Assembly (NCBI RefSeq): GCF_041146395.1
Contig: NC_090984.1
Location: forward strand, 127,662,280-127,726,279
Source of the DNA: Eulemur rufifrons
Taxonomy: Eukaryota > Chordata > Mammalia > Primates > Lemuridae
Length of the DNA: 64,000 nt
Direction of reading: 5' to 3'
The position numbers and the translations under genes are program-made. The notes beneath the pieces are model-generated. The model made no database searches. It was not told where the DNA came from and was given only the letters and a program-made list of their open reading frames with translations. This document shows, one piece after another, positions 26,727 to 38,760 of the stretch; the stretch's first letter is position 1; each line of letters opens with the position of its first letter.

Positions 26727-27063
26727 TTTTTTTTTTTTTTTTTGAGACAGAGTCTCACTCTGTTGCCCAGGCTAGAGTGAGTTCCGTGGCGTCAGCCTAG
26801 CTCACAGCAACCTCAAACTCCTGAGCTCAAGCGATCCTCCTGTCTCAGCCTCCCGAGTAGCTGGGACTACAGGCATGCACCACCATGTCCGGCTAATTTT
26901 TTCTATATATATTTTTAGCTGTCCATATAATTTCTTTCTATTTTTAGTAGAGATGGGGTCTCGCTCTTGCTCAGGCTGGTCTCGAACTCCTGAGCTCAAA
27001 CGATCTGCCCACCTCGGCCTCCCAGAGTGCTAGGATTACAGGCGTGAGCCACCGCGCCCGGCC
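26727..27063 (-). mobile_element. Alu SINE, strepsirrhine type, reverse
   Basis: A full-length reverse Alu from poly-T to the GGCC end, with the same lemur-type linker as the one at 5,892. It is flanked by GTCCTTATGTCT copies at 26,715-26,726 and 27,068-27,079. The site is empty in the paralog near 9,260. Confidence 0.95.
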
Positions 27064-29278
27064 ATGAGTCCTTATGTCTTTCACGCCCTCATAGGAGACC
27101 CCCCCGGGCAGGTTCCCGTAACTCACTCCACCCCAGACTCTCTCAACATCAGGTCTTTTCATCAGATGCCATTTTTCTGGGACAAACCCTGGTGCCCCTG
27201 CCCAAGCCCTTGCAGACATAGCCAACAGAATCACCAAGTCCTGGTCTCCGAGGAGGACACCTGCCTTCTTTGTCACCTCGTCCCTGTTCCTCGGCTACAG
27301 GCTGAGTGAACACATCCCTCTGTCCTCCACAGGGGCACAGACAGCTCCCTGCAGCATCGTATCCACTCACCAACACCTGAGCTGGGAAGCTTTCCTGGGC
27401 TTTACATAAATAAAAATGTTTTCACTCTCTTGGAAATTAGAAGAAAAAAAAATACTGTAAGCTATCAGGGGTTCATGATGCCCCCGATATATCAAGGTCC
27501 CCAGGCAGTGGGTGCTGCAAGAGATGGGAGAGACAAAGACATGGACACCAAAAGTAAGGTGAAAGGGTGCGGGGAAGTCAGGGGCCACCAGCATTCCCGT
27601 GAGCCAGGTGGCACTGACTGAAATCTGGCACCTGTGTTTATTCCCTTTTTGCATGCTATACATTACAATGATTTCACGTGAAAAGCTCATGGGTTACAAT
27701 GTGTAGAAGTTTCAAGTCTCCCCTAAAAGTCACAAGATGCCTTAGCTAATTACTCTTATCTATAGAAACAGGAACACATAGCTCATTACTAAGCACAACT
27801 ACGCCTTAAGCTATGTACAGATAGTATCTCTGAACTCAGCAGCTGTGGCCCATTCGATTGAGGAAAAAAGAGATTAGTATTTCTTACTGGGAGGTTAGCT
27901 CCCCATCAACTGAGGCATTTTGCTGAGAAAGGGGAGGGAAGGAGCTCAACCTGGTGTGCTTGAAGAGTTGGAGTCTGGGGTCCATTTCCCAGGGCTGACA
28001 TTTTGCAATCTTCCTTTATAGCCATGTGTGGTTTTCATGTCAAGCCGCTCCGTGGCTTTTTAGGCATGAGGCCCCTCAGGCTTTAAGGTGGGAGTCTGCT
28101 TTGCTGTGCTCCCAGATCGCTGGAATGTTCCCCAACTAGGCAGTTAACTTCTGCCCTTATCTCCGGCTCCTGCTCAGGCAGCATCCTTTCACCTCCTGTC
28201 CTCCCACGGCCTCAGAAATGGGGTCCCTAAGCCTCAGTGGTCTTCTCCCCATCAGTAAACAACTGAAGAAAAAAAAACTGCAAAGGAGAGCAAATATTGA
28301 TCTAATTAGCATTATGAAATTTAAATGTTACAGTTTATTTTTGGTTTTGTTTTGCTTTAAGCATACAATTTAATGATTTTGAATAAGTTTAAAGAGATGG
28401 CAAATAATCATCAAGATCTAAAATATTTTAGAATATTTAAAATTTTTAGACTATTTCCGTCACCCTAAAAGATTCCTTATGACCATTTGGTTTCACTCTC
28501 TGTTCCCACCCATGGCCCCAGGCAATTACTGTCTTAATTTCTGTCTCTATAATTTTTTCTTTTCTGGACATTTCATAAAAATGTAATACTACCTTTTAAG
28601 AAACTGCTAAATGTCACAATTTTAAGCAATTCTTGAACTCTCTTCGCCATTGTACCATGAGCACTTGCTTACAGCATTGTGGTCCAGTCCCTCAAGGACA
28701 CGTCAGTTGTTATTCTCTCAGTTGGTAGCAGGACTGAACACACATTTAGATTTTACCACAACTGCTATCGTTTTCCCTGTTGCATGAGAGAGTAAACAAT
28801 TTTGTAAGCAGTTCATGTGTTAGAGACACCACTATCGCCACAGATTCAGGGTCTTTTTACTACATCTTTTTAGCAGTCTCTCATCGTGTACAACCAGGAC
28901 ATAGTGTGTGTCGGAGAAACATCAGGAAAATACTGGTCTTGAGCCATACTGGAACAAATATTATTAAGGACTTTAAGGGAAATACAGCAGTGCAATTCCA
29001 GGGAGGAAACCCTCGGGTTCATGTTTCCCAACGACAGCATCAGTTCAGAATTCTAGACACTTGGAAGGCTACTGTGGTAGAGAATACCAAACTGAGCATC
29101 CTTTTAAAACATGTTAAAGTTCTGGTATTTTGAAGCCCACAGTTGACCCAGGGCCCGCAGGATAAGCTGATGATCTCAGACAGTGAAAAGCTTCCCCCAT
29201 GACATTGGACCAAGACCCTGTCTAACTCCTCTTCCTGCTCATCCTCATTAGTACTATGATTTGTTCATACTAACGCAA

Positions 29279-30243
29279 TGTTTTTGAGCCTAAGAGTACT
29301 GAGTTATAGAATTGCGTCCTGTATTTTTGGAGACAAGATTTGATTTCAGAAGTCAAATAAGCCTTTGCCTTAAAGAAAAAGTAAATGTGCTAGTTTAAAA
29401 GCTGCCTCACCTCAGGAGGGCATCTCATTGGTCATTAGGAGCTGCACTTCAAAGAGACAGCTGTAAACTGGGCCTATGGTTCTCACCTGTTTTGAAAGAC
29501 AAGGCAGGCCTCTCCTAGAACCAAAAGGTTGCCGGAGCTGACAGACAAAGACCCCCAGAGATGAGAGCTGATCAAATAGATATGCTAATGTCTAAGCCGG
29601 CCCCGATGGAACCATGCAGTTAAAGTAATTAACACAAAGCATAGCTCATGTTGATTTCTGAGATCATCTCTGTCTCCAAGAACACAATCACCAGTGCCAA
29701 GATGTTTCTGTTTTTTGCTAAAGTAATAGCCTTATCATAAAACTTTAGAAGTTTGCCCCAAGAAGATTTTGTAACTCGTTGTTCCTCTAGATAGTGTTAA
29801 TTAAAGGATCTGTAGTAGCCTTTTAGCAGACTTTGACCCTAAACCAAACTGCCTGTTAGTATGTAAATCCCATTGCCCTTGGCAACGGGAGCCTGTGTCT
29901 ACCCTATAAAATACCTATGTGGAGTTTCAGTCAGGGATACATTTTTTTGCGGGAGAGAGATATAGCCATCTGGACACCCTCCTTTCGTCTATTTTCATGA
30001 ACCTTTACTTTATAAACTATATCTTTGGCTCTGTGTATTATTATCATTATTTTATTTTTATTTCTGTTTCTTACTATTTCTTCATCCTTTGTGATAACCC
30101 CTGCCTAAGAGACCTGATCGGAAGAAAAAACCTCTTTGCGGGGAGCGTAGCTAACTCCCACCAAACTGTCATAGTCAACTTAGAGACTTGATCACAAGAA
30201 AGAGAAAAACACTCTTTGTGGGGAGCCTAGCTAACTGCCCGCA
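29279..30243 (+). mobile_element. LTR-like insertion of 965 bp
   Basis: A block starting TG and ending CA that interrupts the four-copy module only in this copy. It contains a TATA-like CTATAAAATACC (about 29,904). Near its 3' end it has two diverged tandem copies of an approximately 83-bp unit, each containing the phrase CTCTTTG(C/T)GGGGAGC. No open retroviral gene is seen. This is most likely a solo LTR; the family is not identified. Confidence 0.6.
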
Positions 30244-30641
30244 AAATGTCTTCCATTTTTCTGCAGACCTCATTGTTTTTCACCCATAATGGCCTTTGCC
30301 TGCTTTTCAAAAAAATTTTAAAGTATTTAATAGTTGTTGAGTGGAGTAACAAGTCAGTGTCTTAGCTGATGTCTGTCCGCTGACATCTGAAGGCCCAACA
30401 CTTCATCTTCTCTGTTTCCCCACTCATGGGAATCCTAGGAAGCAATCACAGGTGCTTTCTCATGAGACAGTTGTCAGAGGTCCAGACCCAACCAGACCCT
30501 TCCTGCCCGACCAGCGAACTGTTGTGAAAACCTGAGCCAGTCTCCATTCATGCCCTACAAAGCCACTTGGGACTGTCTTGACAGGCCTGCCCTGCCCTGC
30601 AGACACCTCAGTAGTGGAGAGTAACCCTTCCTGTGTTCACT

Positions 30642-30679
<38 letters not shown>

Positions 30680-31162
30680 ATCTGTGCCTGCCTGTGTGTG
30701 CAGGTGTCCAACATCATCAGAGTCAACTACACTAAATGTCGGTGGGTCCCTTTACCCTTGAATTGTGTCAGATATAATCGAAGTTGAGAGCCTGGTGCTG
30801 GCACACTGAGCACCACGGGGACTTCCTTCTCTTGCTTAGGACGGTGACTCCATCAGCCCGTGATGTCCCTGAGACGTATTCAAAAGTGTTGACAATAAAT
30901 GTACATTCCTGGACAGGAGAAAGTGCCTGGAAGCCACTCTCTGCCTTTTGTGCATGTGAGAATATTTTCTTTCATTACCACAAACATATCCAACTCAGAG
31001 ACTGCAGAGAGAAGCACAGAATCGTGAATTCATAGAAGTTCCCAAGAAGAAACCGTATTATAGAGAGGAAGCCACGACTTTGAGAGGAAACCAGCCCTTA
31101 CCCTCCACCTGCACCTGCCCTGGGCTGACTCTGCTGCTTGTGTCTTGGGCACCTCCGAAGGG

Positions 31163-31201
31163 GGTTTGTGTCTGGGCTCACACTGATGTCCCCTCACTGT
31201 G
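31163..31201 (-). other. V recombination signal (23-RSS) of V4
   Basis: Heptamer CACAGTG (31,195-31,201), 23-bp spacer (31,172-31,194) and nonamer ACACAAACC on the minus strand. Confidence 0.95.
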
Positions 31202-31654
31202 TCTCTCGCACAGTAGTACAAGGCCGTGTCCTCGGCTCTCAGACTGTTCATTTGCAGATACAGCGTGTTCTTGCTGTTGTCTCTGGAAGTGGTGAATCGA
31301 CCTTTCACAGCATCTGCGTAGTATGTGCTACCACCATCATAAATAATTGAGACCCACTCCAGCCCCTTCCCTGGAGCCTGGCGGGCCCAGTTCATGTAGT
31401 AGCTGCTGAAGGTGAATCCAGAGGCTGCACAGGAGAGTCTCAGGGACCCCCCAGGCTGGACCAAGCCTCCCCCAGACCCCACCAGCTGCACCTCACACTG
31501 GACACCTGCAAACACAGACACAGCCTGGTCAGAAACTGCCACACACACCCCTGTTTCTCTCACTCACATCCATGACACACCCAATATCTCCAGTTCTCCA
31601 TGAATTACCTTGTAACAGAGCCACAAGGAAAACCCAGCGCAGCCCAGACTCCAT
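31202..31654 (-). CDS. IGHV3: IGHV3-type variable segment V4, probably functional
   Basis: Heavy-chain V segment. The leader exon runs 31,654-31,609 and exon 2 starts at 31,505. CDR1 is [11 protein letters not shown]2 is a short IYDGGST of the IGHV3-53/66 length class. Framework differences from its neighbours are Glu to Gly near the N-terminus (QLVGSGGG), Val to Ala in WARQAPGK and Ile to Thr in RFTTSRDN. Both Cys and the Trp are kept, and the frame is open to CAR. The Val-to-Ala change touches the VH-VL interface region, so folding or pairing could be altered; this is inference. Confidence 0.9.
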
Positions 31655-31779
31655 GGTGAGTGTCTGTGTTCAGTCCTGATCACCAAATGGGGACACCTGG
31701 GAATGCCGGGGCTGGGGCTCCTGTCCCAGAGCTGCAGGGTGAGGGCTGGGCTGGTTTTCATCAGCAGACAGAGGGCCCT

Positions 31780-31803
31780 ATTTGCATGTCCCCTGCTATA
31801 TAG
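31780..31803 (-). promoter_or_regulatory. IGHV octamer and TATA-like motif (V4)
   Basis: ATGCAAAT at 31,780-31,787 on the minus strand, 126 bp upstream of the ATG, with CTATATAG at 31,796-31,803. Confidence 0.9.
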
Positions 31804-32029
31804 CAAGCCCTGGGTGGGGCAGCTGAGGGAGCCCAGGGCCCAAGGCAGATGTGAGTGTCTGGGGGGGAGAAGTTTTTATGCACTAGACTCTCATGGAGGC
31901 CCAGTTTTGAACATTGGAAATGAAAATGAAACTCAATCAGAGTAGGAATGTTTCAGTGAAAGTTCAGGTAATGATTGAAAAGTAATTAACTTTATGCAAA
32001 GGAAAGTTAGTCATTGAATATGCCGATCA

Positions 32030-32315
32030 TGTGCTGTGAGCCATGTCTGTAAACCCATCACTGTGGGAGGCCACAGTAGGAGGGTCACTTAAGGCTGAGA
32101 GTTTGAGGACAGCCTGGCTGGCAGCTCAGTGAGACAATGTTTTATACATATATGTATCTCACCCGGCCACTGTGGGTTCACCTGTAGTCCCAGACACTTG
32201 CGTGGCTGAGGCAGTGGGATCACTTGTGCCCATTACTTTGAGGTTGCAGTGAGCTATGACGATGACACTGTTCTGTAGCCTAGGTGGCATAACATGACCC
32301 TCTTTCCAAAAGAAC
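32030..32315 (+). mobile_element. Diverged Alu-like SINE
   Basis: Recognisable Alu phrases (CTGTGGGAGGCCACAGTAGG, GCAGTGAGCTATGACGATGA) in a strongly mutated dimer. It sits exactly at the junction where duplication A copy 2 begins (32,355). Confidence 0.7.
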
Positions 32316-35197
32316 AAAAAGAAGAAAAAAAAATAAAAAGGAAAAAAAATTATGTCAGTTTCCAGTAATTTTATGTGATAAAATGGTCAGTCTCATCATT
32401 GTAGCATTTATGCCCATCAAGAATTCGTGTGCATGTGGGCGTGTGACAGAGTTCTAGTCACGGAGGCAGGAGAGAGTCTCTGTTGTGACCTTGCTGATCC
32501 TTCAGGGGAAATTTTAGAAAGGTGTCCTCTCCTCTTCCACCCTTGTCCTATCTGTGGGACCCTGAAAACACTCTCACCACGTCCACACAAGAGGGGACTG
32601 GGGGATGAAGTGGACGTTTTCTGCATATCAGTGTGAAACGCTGAGACAAGAAGCTCCTTGGGTGGATGAGCTTTTGAAATGGGCAAAAATGGAGCCACTC
32701 ACATCGAGCTTGTTGTTTCATTGGGTTATGATTTTCCTTATTGTTTAGTTATTTCATGTTGCCTTTACTTTTTTGCTGAAATAGCCAGATATGATGGTCT
32801 AGAGGCATTAAAATTAAAAGTACCTGATTTCGTAGTCAGGAGACCCTGCTGAGGTGAACAGTGGCGTGTGGTTCATTGTGTGCTAGGACACGTGGCTGAA
32901 AGCTAAGTGTGGGCACAGAGCTATTTTGTCTGCATCAGCGAAAAGTTCTGTACATTCCTTGGATGAGACTGTCATTGAGACACTTAAGACAATATTATTT
33001 GTTGATCAATCACAGTTCAGTAATAAACCTGGAAGTTACTAAGCAGTGATTCATATTACTGAAGAAAACTTCCCATTGGAAATGTTGTGCTCAACTGGAG
33101 GTAAAATCAGCCCAGCTGGCAGAAGTCATTGCCCTTCTTGGTGCTTGTCAATTAGCCAAAATCCAGGATCGAATGCATATGTTTTTAAAATAGTACATGA
33201 ACTTGGGATATTTTGCAAACAAAACGGTTTCTCAAAAGTTCTGGTAAACATATCAAAATGAACAAAAAACTAAAGAACTTCTAGATAGACTTCTAAATCC
33301 TAGAGATCCAACTAAAGTAAATAGGAATCATGCAAAAAATAACATGGGGGTTAAACAAGTGTTGTACGAAGTCATTACCGAGAACAAGCAGCCTAAACTT
33401 AGTTTGTGATGCCATCTAATCTTGTGACGCATCACCACTGCTCACGTAACATACCGTCCACTCATTGGAAATATTTTGTAAATGTTGAAAATGTTTCTCC
33501 AATTAGCATTATGAAATTTGAATGTCACAGTTTTAAGCAATTCTTGAAATCCTTCGCCAGTCTACCATGAGCACTTGCTTGCAGCATTGTGGTCCAGTCC
33601 CTCAAGGACACATCAGTTGTTACACTTTCCCTTGGTAGCAACTGAATAAACATTTAGATTTTACCACAACTACTAGCATTTTCTCTATCGTGTGAAACAG
33701 TAAACAATTTTGAAAACAATTCATGCATTATAGACACTCCTATCACCACAGATTCAGGCTGCCTTTTACTACATCTTTTCAGCAGTCTCTCATCGTGTTC
33801 TACCAGGGCATAGTGTGTGTTGGAGAAACATCAGGCAAATACTGGTCTTGAGCCATACTGGAACAAATATTATTAAGGACTTTAAGGGAAACACAGCAGT
33901 GCAATTCCAGGGAGGAAACCCTCGGGTTCATATTTCACAACGACAGCATCAGTTCAGAATTCTAGACACTTGGAAGGCTGCTGTGGTAGAGAATGTCAAA
34001 CTGAGCATCCTTGTAGAACCTGTGAAGCTTCTGGTACTTTGAAGCCCACCAGCTGACCCATGGCCTTCAGGATAAACTGATGAGCTTGGACAGTGAAAAG
34101 CTTTCCCCCATGACATTGGACCAACACCCTGTCTAACTCCTCCTCCTGTTCATCCTCATTAGTACTATGATTTGTTCAAACTAATGAAATGTCTTCTATT
34201 TTTTGGGAGACCTGATTGTTTTCCACCCATAATGGCCTTTGCCTGCTTTTCAAAAAAAATTTAAAAATATTTAATAATTGTTGAGTGCAATAAGGAGTCT
34301 AATTCTCCTAGCTGATGTCTGTCCGCTGACATCTGAAGGCCCATCCTTCGTCTTCCCTGTTTGCCCCACTCATGGGAATCCTAGGAAGGAATCACAGGTG
34401 CTTTGTCACCAGATGGCTGTCACAGGCCCAGACCCCACCAGACCCTCCCTGCCCCACCAGGGAACTGTTGTGAAAACCTGAGCCAGTCTCCCTTCCTGCC
34501 CTACAAAGCCACTTGGGACTGTCTTGAGAGGCCTGCCCTGCCCCACAGACACCTCAGTAGTGGAGAGACTCACCTTCCCGTGTTCACTCAGTGTGTTTGT
34601 GTGTGTGTGTGTGTGTGTCTGTGCCTGCCTGTGTGTGCAGGTGTCTAACACCATCAGAGTCAACATCTACACTAAATGTCGGTGGGTCCCTCTGCCCTTG
34701 AATTCTGTCAGATATAATCGATGTTGTGAGCCTGGTGCTGGACACGGAGCTCCACGTGGTCTTCCTGCTCTTGCTTAGGACGCTGACTCCATCTGCCCCT
34801 GATGTCCAGTAGGTGCTTTATCCTGCTTGCTGGGTAGAGGGAACGTTTACTTCTGTGTGCTTTGCTGCATTGTGCTGTCCAAGAAAAAAATCTTTTATTG
34901 ATTTTCAGACTTACTGAGAAGTGTTGATCATTCATGTCCATTTGGGGAGAGGAGAAAGTGCCTGGAAGGCACTGTCTGCCTTTTGAGCAGGTGACAATAT
35001 TTTCTCTCCTTACCACAAACATATCTAACACAGAGACTGCAGAGGGAAACACAGAATCGTGAATTCAGAGAAGTTCCCCAGAGGAAGCCCCGACCCTGAG
35101 AGGAAACCAGCCCTTACCCTCCACCTGCACCTGCCCTGGACTGACTCTGATCCTGTGTCTTGGGCTCCTCCTGGTGGCCCTGCGCGCCCCCGCAGGA

Positions 35198-35236
35198 GGT
35201 TTGTGTCTGGGCTCACACTGATGTCCCCTCACCGTG
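35198..35236 (-). other. V recombination signal of V5, variant heptamer
   Basis: Minus strand: heptamer CACGGTG (35,230-35,236) in place of CACAGTG, a 23-bp spacer and the nonamer ACACAAACC (35,198-35,206). The first three bases CAC are kept, so recombination is expected but probably weaker. Confidence 0.92.
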
Positions 35237-35699
35237 TCACTGGTACAGTAGTACAGGGCCGTGTCCACGGCTCTCAGACTGTTAATTTGCAGAGAGACAG
35301 TGCTTTTGGAATCATCCCGTGAGATTGTGAATCTGCCTTTCACAGATGCGGCATATTCTGTCGTGTAACTATTAGCTTTGTTTCTAACGAGAGCAACCCA
35401 CTCCAGCCCCTTCCCTGGAGCCTGGCGGACCCAGCTCATCCAGTAGCTGCTGAAGGTGAATCCGGAGGCTGCACAGGAGAGTCTCAGGGACCCCCCAGGC
35501 TGGACCAAGCCTCCCCCAGACTCCACCAGCTGCACCTCACACTGGACACCTGCAAACACAGACACAGCCTGGTCAGAAACTGCCACACACACCCCTGTTT
35601 CTCTCACTCACATCCACTCCCACACCCAATATCTCTAGGTCTCCATGAATTACCTTGTAACAGAGCAACAAGGAAAACCCAGGTCAGCCCAGACTCCAT
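35237..35699 (-). CDS. IGHV3: IGHV3-72-like variable segment V5 with long CDR2
   Basis: Heavy-chain V segment. The leader exon runs 35,699-35,654 ([15 protein letters not shown]) and exon 2 starts at 35,549. CDR1 is [11 protein letters not shown]2 is the 10-residue [10 protein letters not shown] followed by [19 protein letters not shown], the hallmark of the human IGHV3-72/3-73 type. All anchors are present, the frame is open and the segment ends CTS. One oddity is AVD in place of the near-invariant AED before the second Cys. It is the closest intact V gene to ADAM6. Confidence 0.93.
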
Positions 35700-35824
35700 G
35701 GTGAGTGTCTGTGTTCAGTGCTGATCACCGAATGGGGACACCTGGGAATGGCGGGGCTGGGGCTCCTGTCCCAGAGCTGCAGGGTGAGGGCTGGGCTGGT
35801 TTTCATCAGCAGAGGGAGGGCCCT

Positions 35825-35848
35825 ATTTGCATGTCCCCTGCTATATAG
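35825..35848 (-). promoter_or_regulatory. IGHV octamer and TATA-like motif (V5)
   Basis: ATGCAAAT at 35,825-35,832 on the minus strand, 126 bp upstream of the ATG, with CTATATAG at 35,841-35,848. Confidence 0.9.
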
Positions 35849-36369
35849 CAAGTGCTGTGTGGGACAGCTGAGGGAGGGCAGGGCCCAGATCAGAAGTGAG
35901 TGCCCTGTGGTCGTTCGGGACAAAGAGACCACTTGGGAAAATGTGGCTTAATTTTATTAGTATGTGCTTGTGCTGTGATAATCACTTAGCAGAGATCATC
36001 TTGTTTAACGTTTGCTTTCGCGCATGAAGCATGTGGTGTAGATGTCGGTGTTTACTGCATGTACAAATGGGAAAGGGAACCCGGAGCATAGCGAGGCCAC
36101 GCGCTGTGTCTGCTGCGGGTGCGCCCTGGTGTCTGGGCTGCGCTCCGTCACTGGACCCAACTCTCCCTGAACTCACTTCAGCACAGACCAGGATATGCCG
36201 AGGATGGTTTCAGAAAACTCCTTCCTGTAAAGAAATCACGATGTTATTCTGGTGCATTCCAGTGTTTCCCCCAAAAATATGTAGAGAGCTATGTTCACGC
36301 AGGTGCCCATTCAAGACTCTCAGCTTTTCTGTGTTTGTCCATCTCTTTCTAACTCCTGCCTATCAAATG

Positions 36370-36720
36370 ATACATTTATCTGTGACAGTTTTAATGAGGT
36401 GGAATTCCCATATTGCAATGTTCACATACAGTGTCCGGTTTGACAAATACTGACACAACCATCACCATTTTCAAGCTGGAAAACAAGCCAGTGACCCACA
36501 AAATTTCCTCTTGTTCTCTTGTAATGCCTCCTTTCTACACATTCCCTTCTCCCACCCTGTCCACAGTCAACAACTGATCCTCTTCATGGTGATTTGTGTT
36601 CATTTCCACTTTATAGAATTCATAAAAGTATAAAATACGGTATTTCTTTTTTTCTGTCTTATTTTTGTCCTCGTGAATAACTGACTCTAAGCATGCTGTT
36701 CCGTGTAGCAAACAGCTGCT
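36370..36720 (+). mobile_element. Old L1-type 3' UTR remnant
   Basis: Matches the widespread phrase TGACAGTTTTAATGAGGTGG through AACCATCACCATTTTCAA and the TTTATAGAATTCATAA end. Heavily mutated. The flanks at 35,905-36,370 and 36,720-37,300 show nothing recognisable. Confidence 0.55.
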
Positions 36721-37324
36721 GATTGCAATGAGGGGCGGGTGCCAATGAATGGGTTCGCCGTGGTTTGTTTGCCCACCAAGCTCCTGACTGATGCTCGGTC
36801 TGTGCTCACCGTCCGGGTGATTTCGGCAAAGCTGCTCCGCGGGGGACGGCACAGCTCAGCATCCCTGGGCTCCCAATCTCACAACAGCAGCGGGATCCAG
36901 CCGAACTGAACAGGCTTCAGAAAGACAGGTTTTCTTCAACACATCAAGGACGTGCAGTTAGAGGCCCCCGTGTGCGACTCTGTGTGGGAGAGGGGGAGGG
37001 AGGCAGTCGAGAGTCCCCGCGTGGAGGACCGTAACTTCCAAGGCCTTGGACGAGCGCTCGATGGCCACGTGAGGTGGAGACGCACACAGGTCAGATGACG
37101 GACTTTCAGATATGATCACGTTATTTTAATAGATGTGTAGCATCTCCGCGTGTATCACAGACCCCTGTCTGCATGTCACATATCCATGTGCCGTGGAATA
37201 GATTAGCGGGGTGCCTGCTGGTGACGGTGACAGGAAACCTCCATCCCTCCCCCGCTGCCCTGAGGCCGGAAAGTGGACGCTGCTGTCCCGGGGCTTGGGC
37301 GCCCCTGGCGGTGCCACACGCTCC

Positions 37325-37465
37325 CGCAGGGGTGTGGGGCTCCCCAGCAGTCCCCTCACCGTGTATCACACAGTGACGCAAGGACGTGACCTTGCAGGTC
37401 ACAGAGCTCAGCTGCAGGCAGAACTGCGTCTTAGTGTTTTCTCTGGCGCTGCAGCTGTGCCTGTC
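37325..37465 (-). pseudogene. VH relic: FR3 end plus decayed RSS (clan II-like)
   Basis: On the minus strand a frame reads TKTQFCLQLSSVTCKVTSLRHC, matching the FR3 end of IGHV4/IGHV6-type genes (NQFSLQLxSVT...YYC). It is followed by CACGGTG (37,357-37,363), a spacer of exactly 23 bp and a degraded nonamer ACCCCTGCG. The conserved spacing makes a chance match unlikely. The rest of the V exon is missing on the 5' side. Confidence 0.7.
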
Positions 37466-37629
37466 ACGGAGAACGTGTGGCCTATGAGAACCGAACACAG
37501 TCCCCAGCCCTGCCCTGCCCCCTGCCCCCTGAGCTCAGCTCTCTTGGCCAAGAGGACCCAAGAGAAGCCCTAAACCTGAGCTCCCGGCCATGAAGAGAAG
37601 GGAAGCTGGATGCCCCTCAGACAGCAGGA

Positions 37630-38440
37630 TATGAAATTATTAGCGGGATCTACGGCCTTGCGGGGCGGAGACCAGATCGCCTGCAGACCAGCAACTGGCT
37701 CCGAAAATCACTTGAGTCGGTATATGATGGCTCGTCTCTGATTAGCAGCCTTCCTTATCTTACCTGAAAACGTTCCAGGCCTTCACACAAAGCTTTATTT
37801 CTTTACCCAGTTACAAAGTGAAGAATCTTTACACCCACTTATAACCTGTAAACCCCAGCTTCAAAGTGTCCCTCCTTCTTGGACCAAATCAATTGAGAAC
37901 TAAAATAAAATAGTAAGGCTCACCCCCGCCAGGTGGCTGAGCGGACTCCCTCTTGGCCAAGGGGCTATCCTACAACTAAATTGCCTGCCTTGAGGAGGGA
38001 GGTCAGACTTGCCTCACCATGCCTCTCCCTTCCTGGAAACATGCTTTGTAACCCATTGACAGGCCTAAGGGGAGGCAAGACCCGTGGACAGGTCCTCAAT
38101 TCACACAACAAATGCACGCTTGTCTCTGGTTAACAGCTCCTTAACTTAAAACATTCCAGTCCTCTAGACAAAGCTTCATGTCTTTAACCGATTACAAGTC
38201 AAAGAGTCTTTAAACCCACCTACAACCTGTAAACCCCAGCTTCCAATGTCCCACCTTCTTGGACCAAACCAATGGACGTCTTCCGCGTACTGATTTATGA
38301 TTTGACCTGCAATTGTTGTCTCTCTAGTGTACAAAACCAAACCGTAACCTGACCTCCTCAAGGCCCTTTACTCAGTGCTTCTTGGGTGTGGCTGTCCAGG
38401 CCACGGGTGCACGTATCAGCTGAGAACACACCTCTGTACA
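37630..38440. mobile_element. LTR-like block with an internal duplication
   Basis: A block of about 120 bp (37,765-37,885) recurs with moderate divergence at 38,150-38,270 (shared phrases CAACCTGTAAACCCCAGCTT in the second copy and CTTCTTGGACCAAA in both). The 3' end has the phrase TTGTCTCTCTAGTGTACAAA, typical of mammalian LTRs. The family is not identified. It lies between two VH remnants. Confidence 0.5.
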
Positions 38441-38445
38441 TTATT

Positions 38446-38760
38446 TCACGGAGTCTGGGTTTCTCTTCCCTTCACACACATCTCACTCCTCACCTTTGCA
38501 TACTGCCCTTGCCAGGCCGCAGGGACCCAGGGCTCCCGTGCGTGGAAGTCACGCCTGGGTGTCCCAGAGGAGCAGAGCAGCCCTCCAGGCTCTTTTCCGG
38601 CAGTTCTGGAACCCTCCAGCTGCCCCCACTGGACACTTGCAGAGGTCCAGAGACGGCCCCATGGTGTCCAGGTACACACGTGCGTCATCCCTGTGTCTCA
38701 GCCTGCACTTAAGTTACCCCAGAAAATGGCCAGAAGGAAAACGCAGCCCTGAGGCCCTGC
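38446..38760 (-). pseudogene. Badly decayed VH relic: leader to FR2
   Basis: On the minus strand, a leader-exon-like stretch (TTTTCCTTCTGGCCATTTTC with a GT donor, about 38,710-38,750) is followed by TGCAAGTGTCCAGTG. That matches the V exon 2 acceptor and start (about 38,640). Scattered framework matches then occur in one frame: KEPGGLLCSS, EPWVPAAWQG (compare [10 protein letters not shown]) and CVKGRE. No functional frame remains. It may be the 5' half of the gene whose FR3 end lies at 37.4 kb. Confidence 0.4.

Larger units (their letters stand above)
20640..31200. repeat. Segmental duplication B, copy 2
   Basis: Paralog of about 3,560-12,500. It lacks the Alu and short L1 of copy 1. It gains a 1.08-kb L1 (25,332), a reverse Alu (26,727) and a 965-bp LTR-like insertion (29,279). 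These differences account for most of the 1.55-kb greater V-to-V spacing (V3-V4 11.2 kb, V1-V2 9.7 kb). No gene is recognised between V3 and V4. Confidence 0.9.
32355..35905. repeat. Segmental duplication A, copy 2 (carries V5)
   Basis: Paralog of 1-3,560, including the V-downstream module (about 33,420-34,370), a (GT)n run and a V gene. The V gene itself differs from V1 in its CDR2 type, so V exchange or conversion has occurred within an otherwise matching block. Confidence 0.9.
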
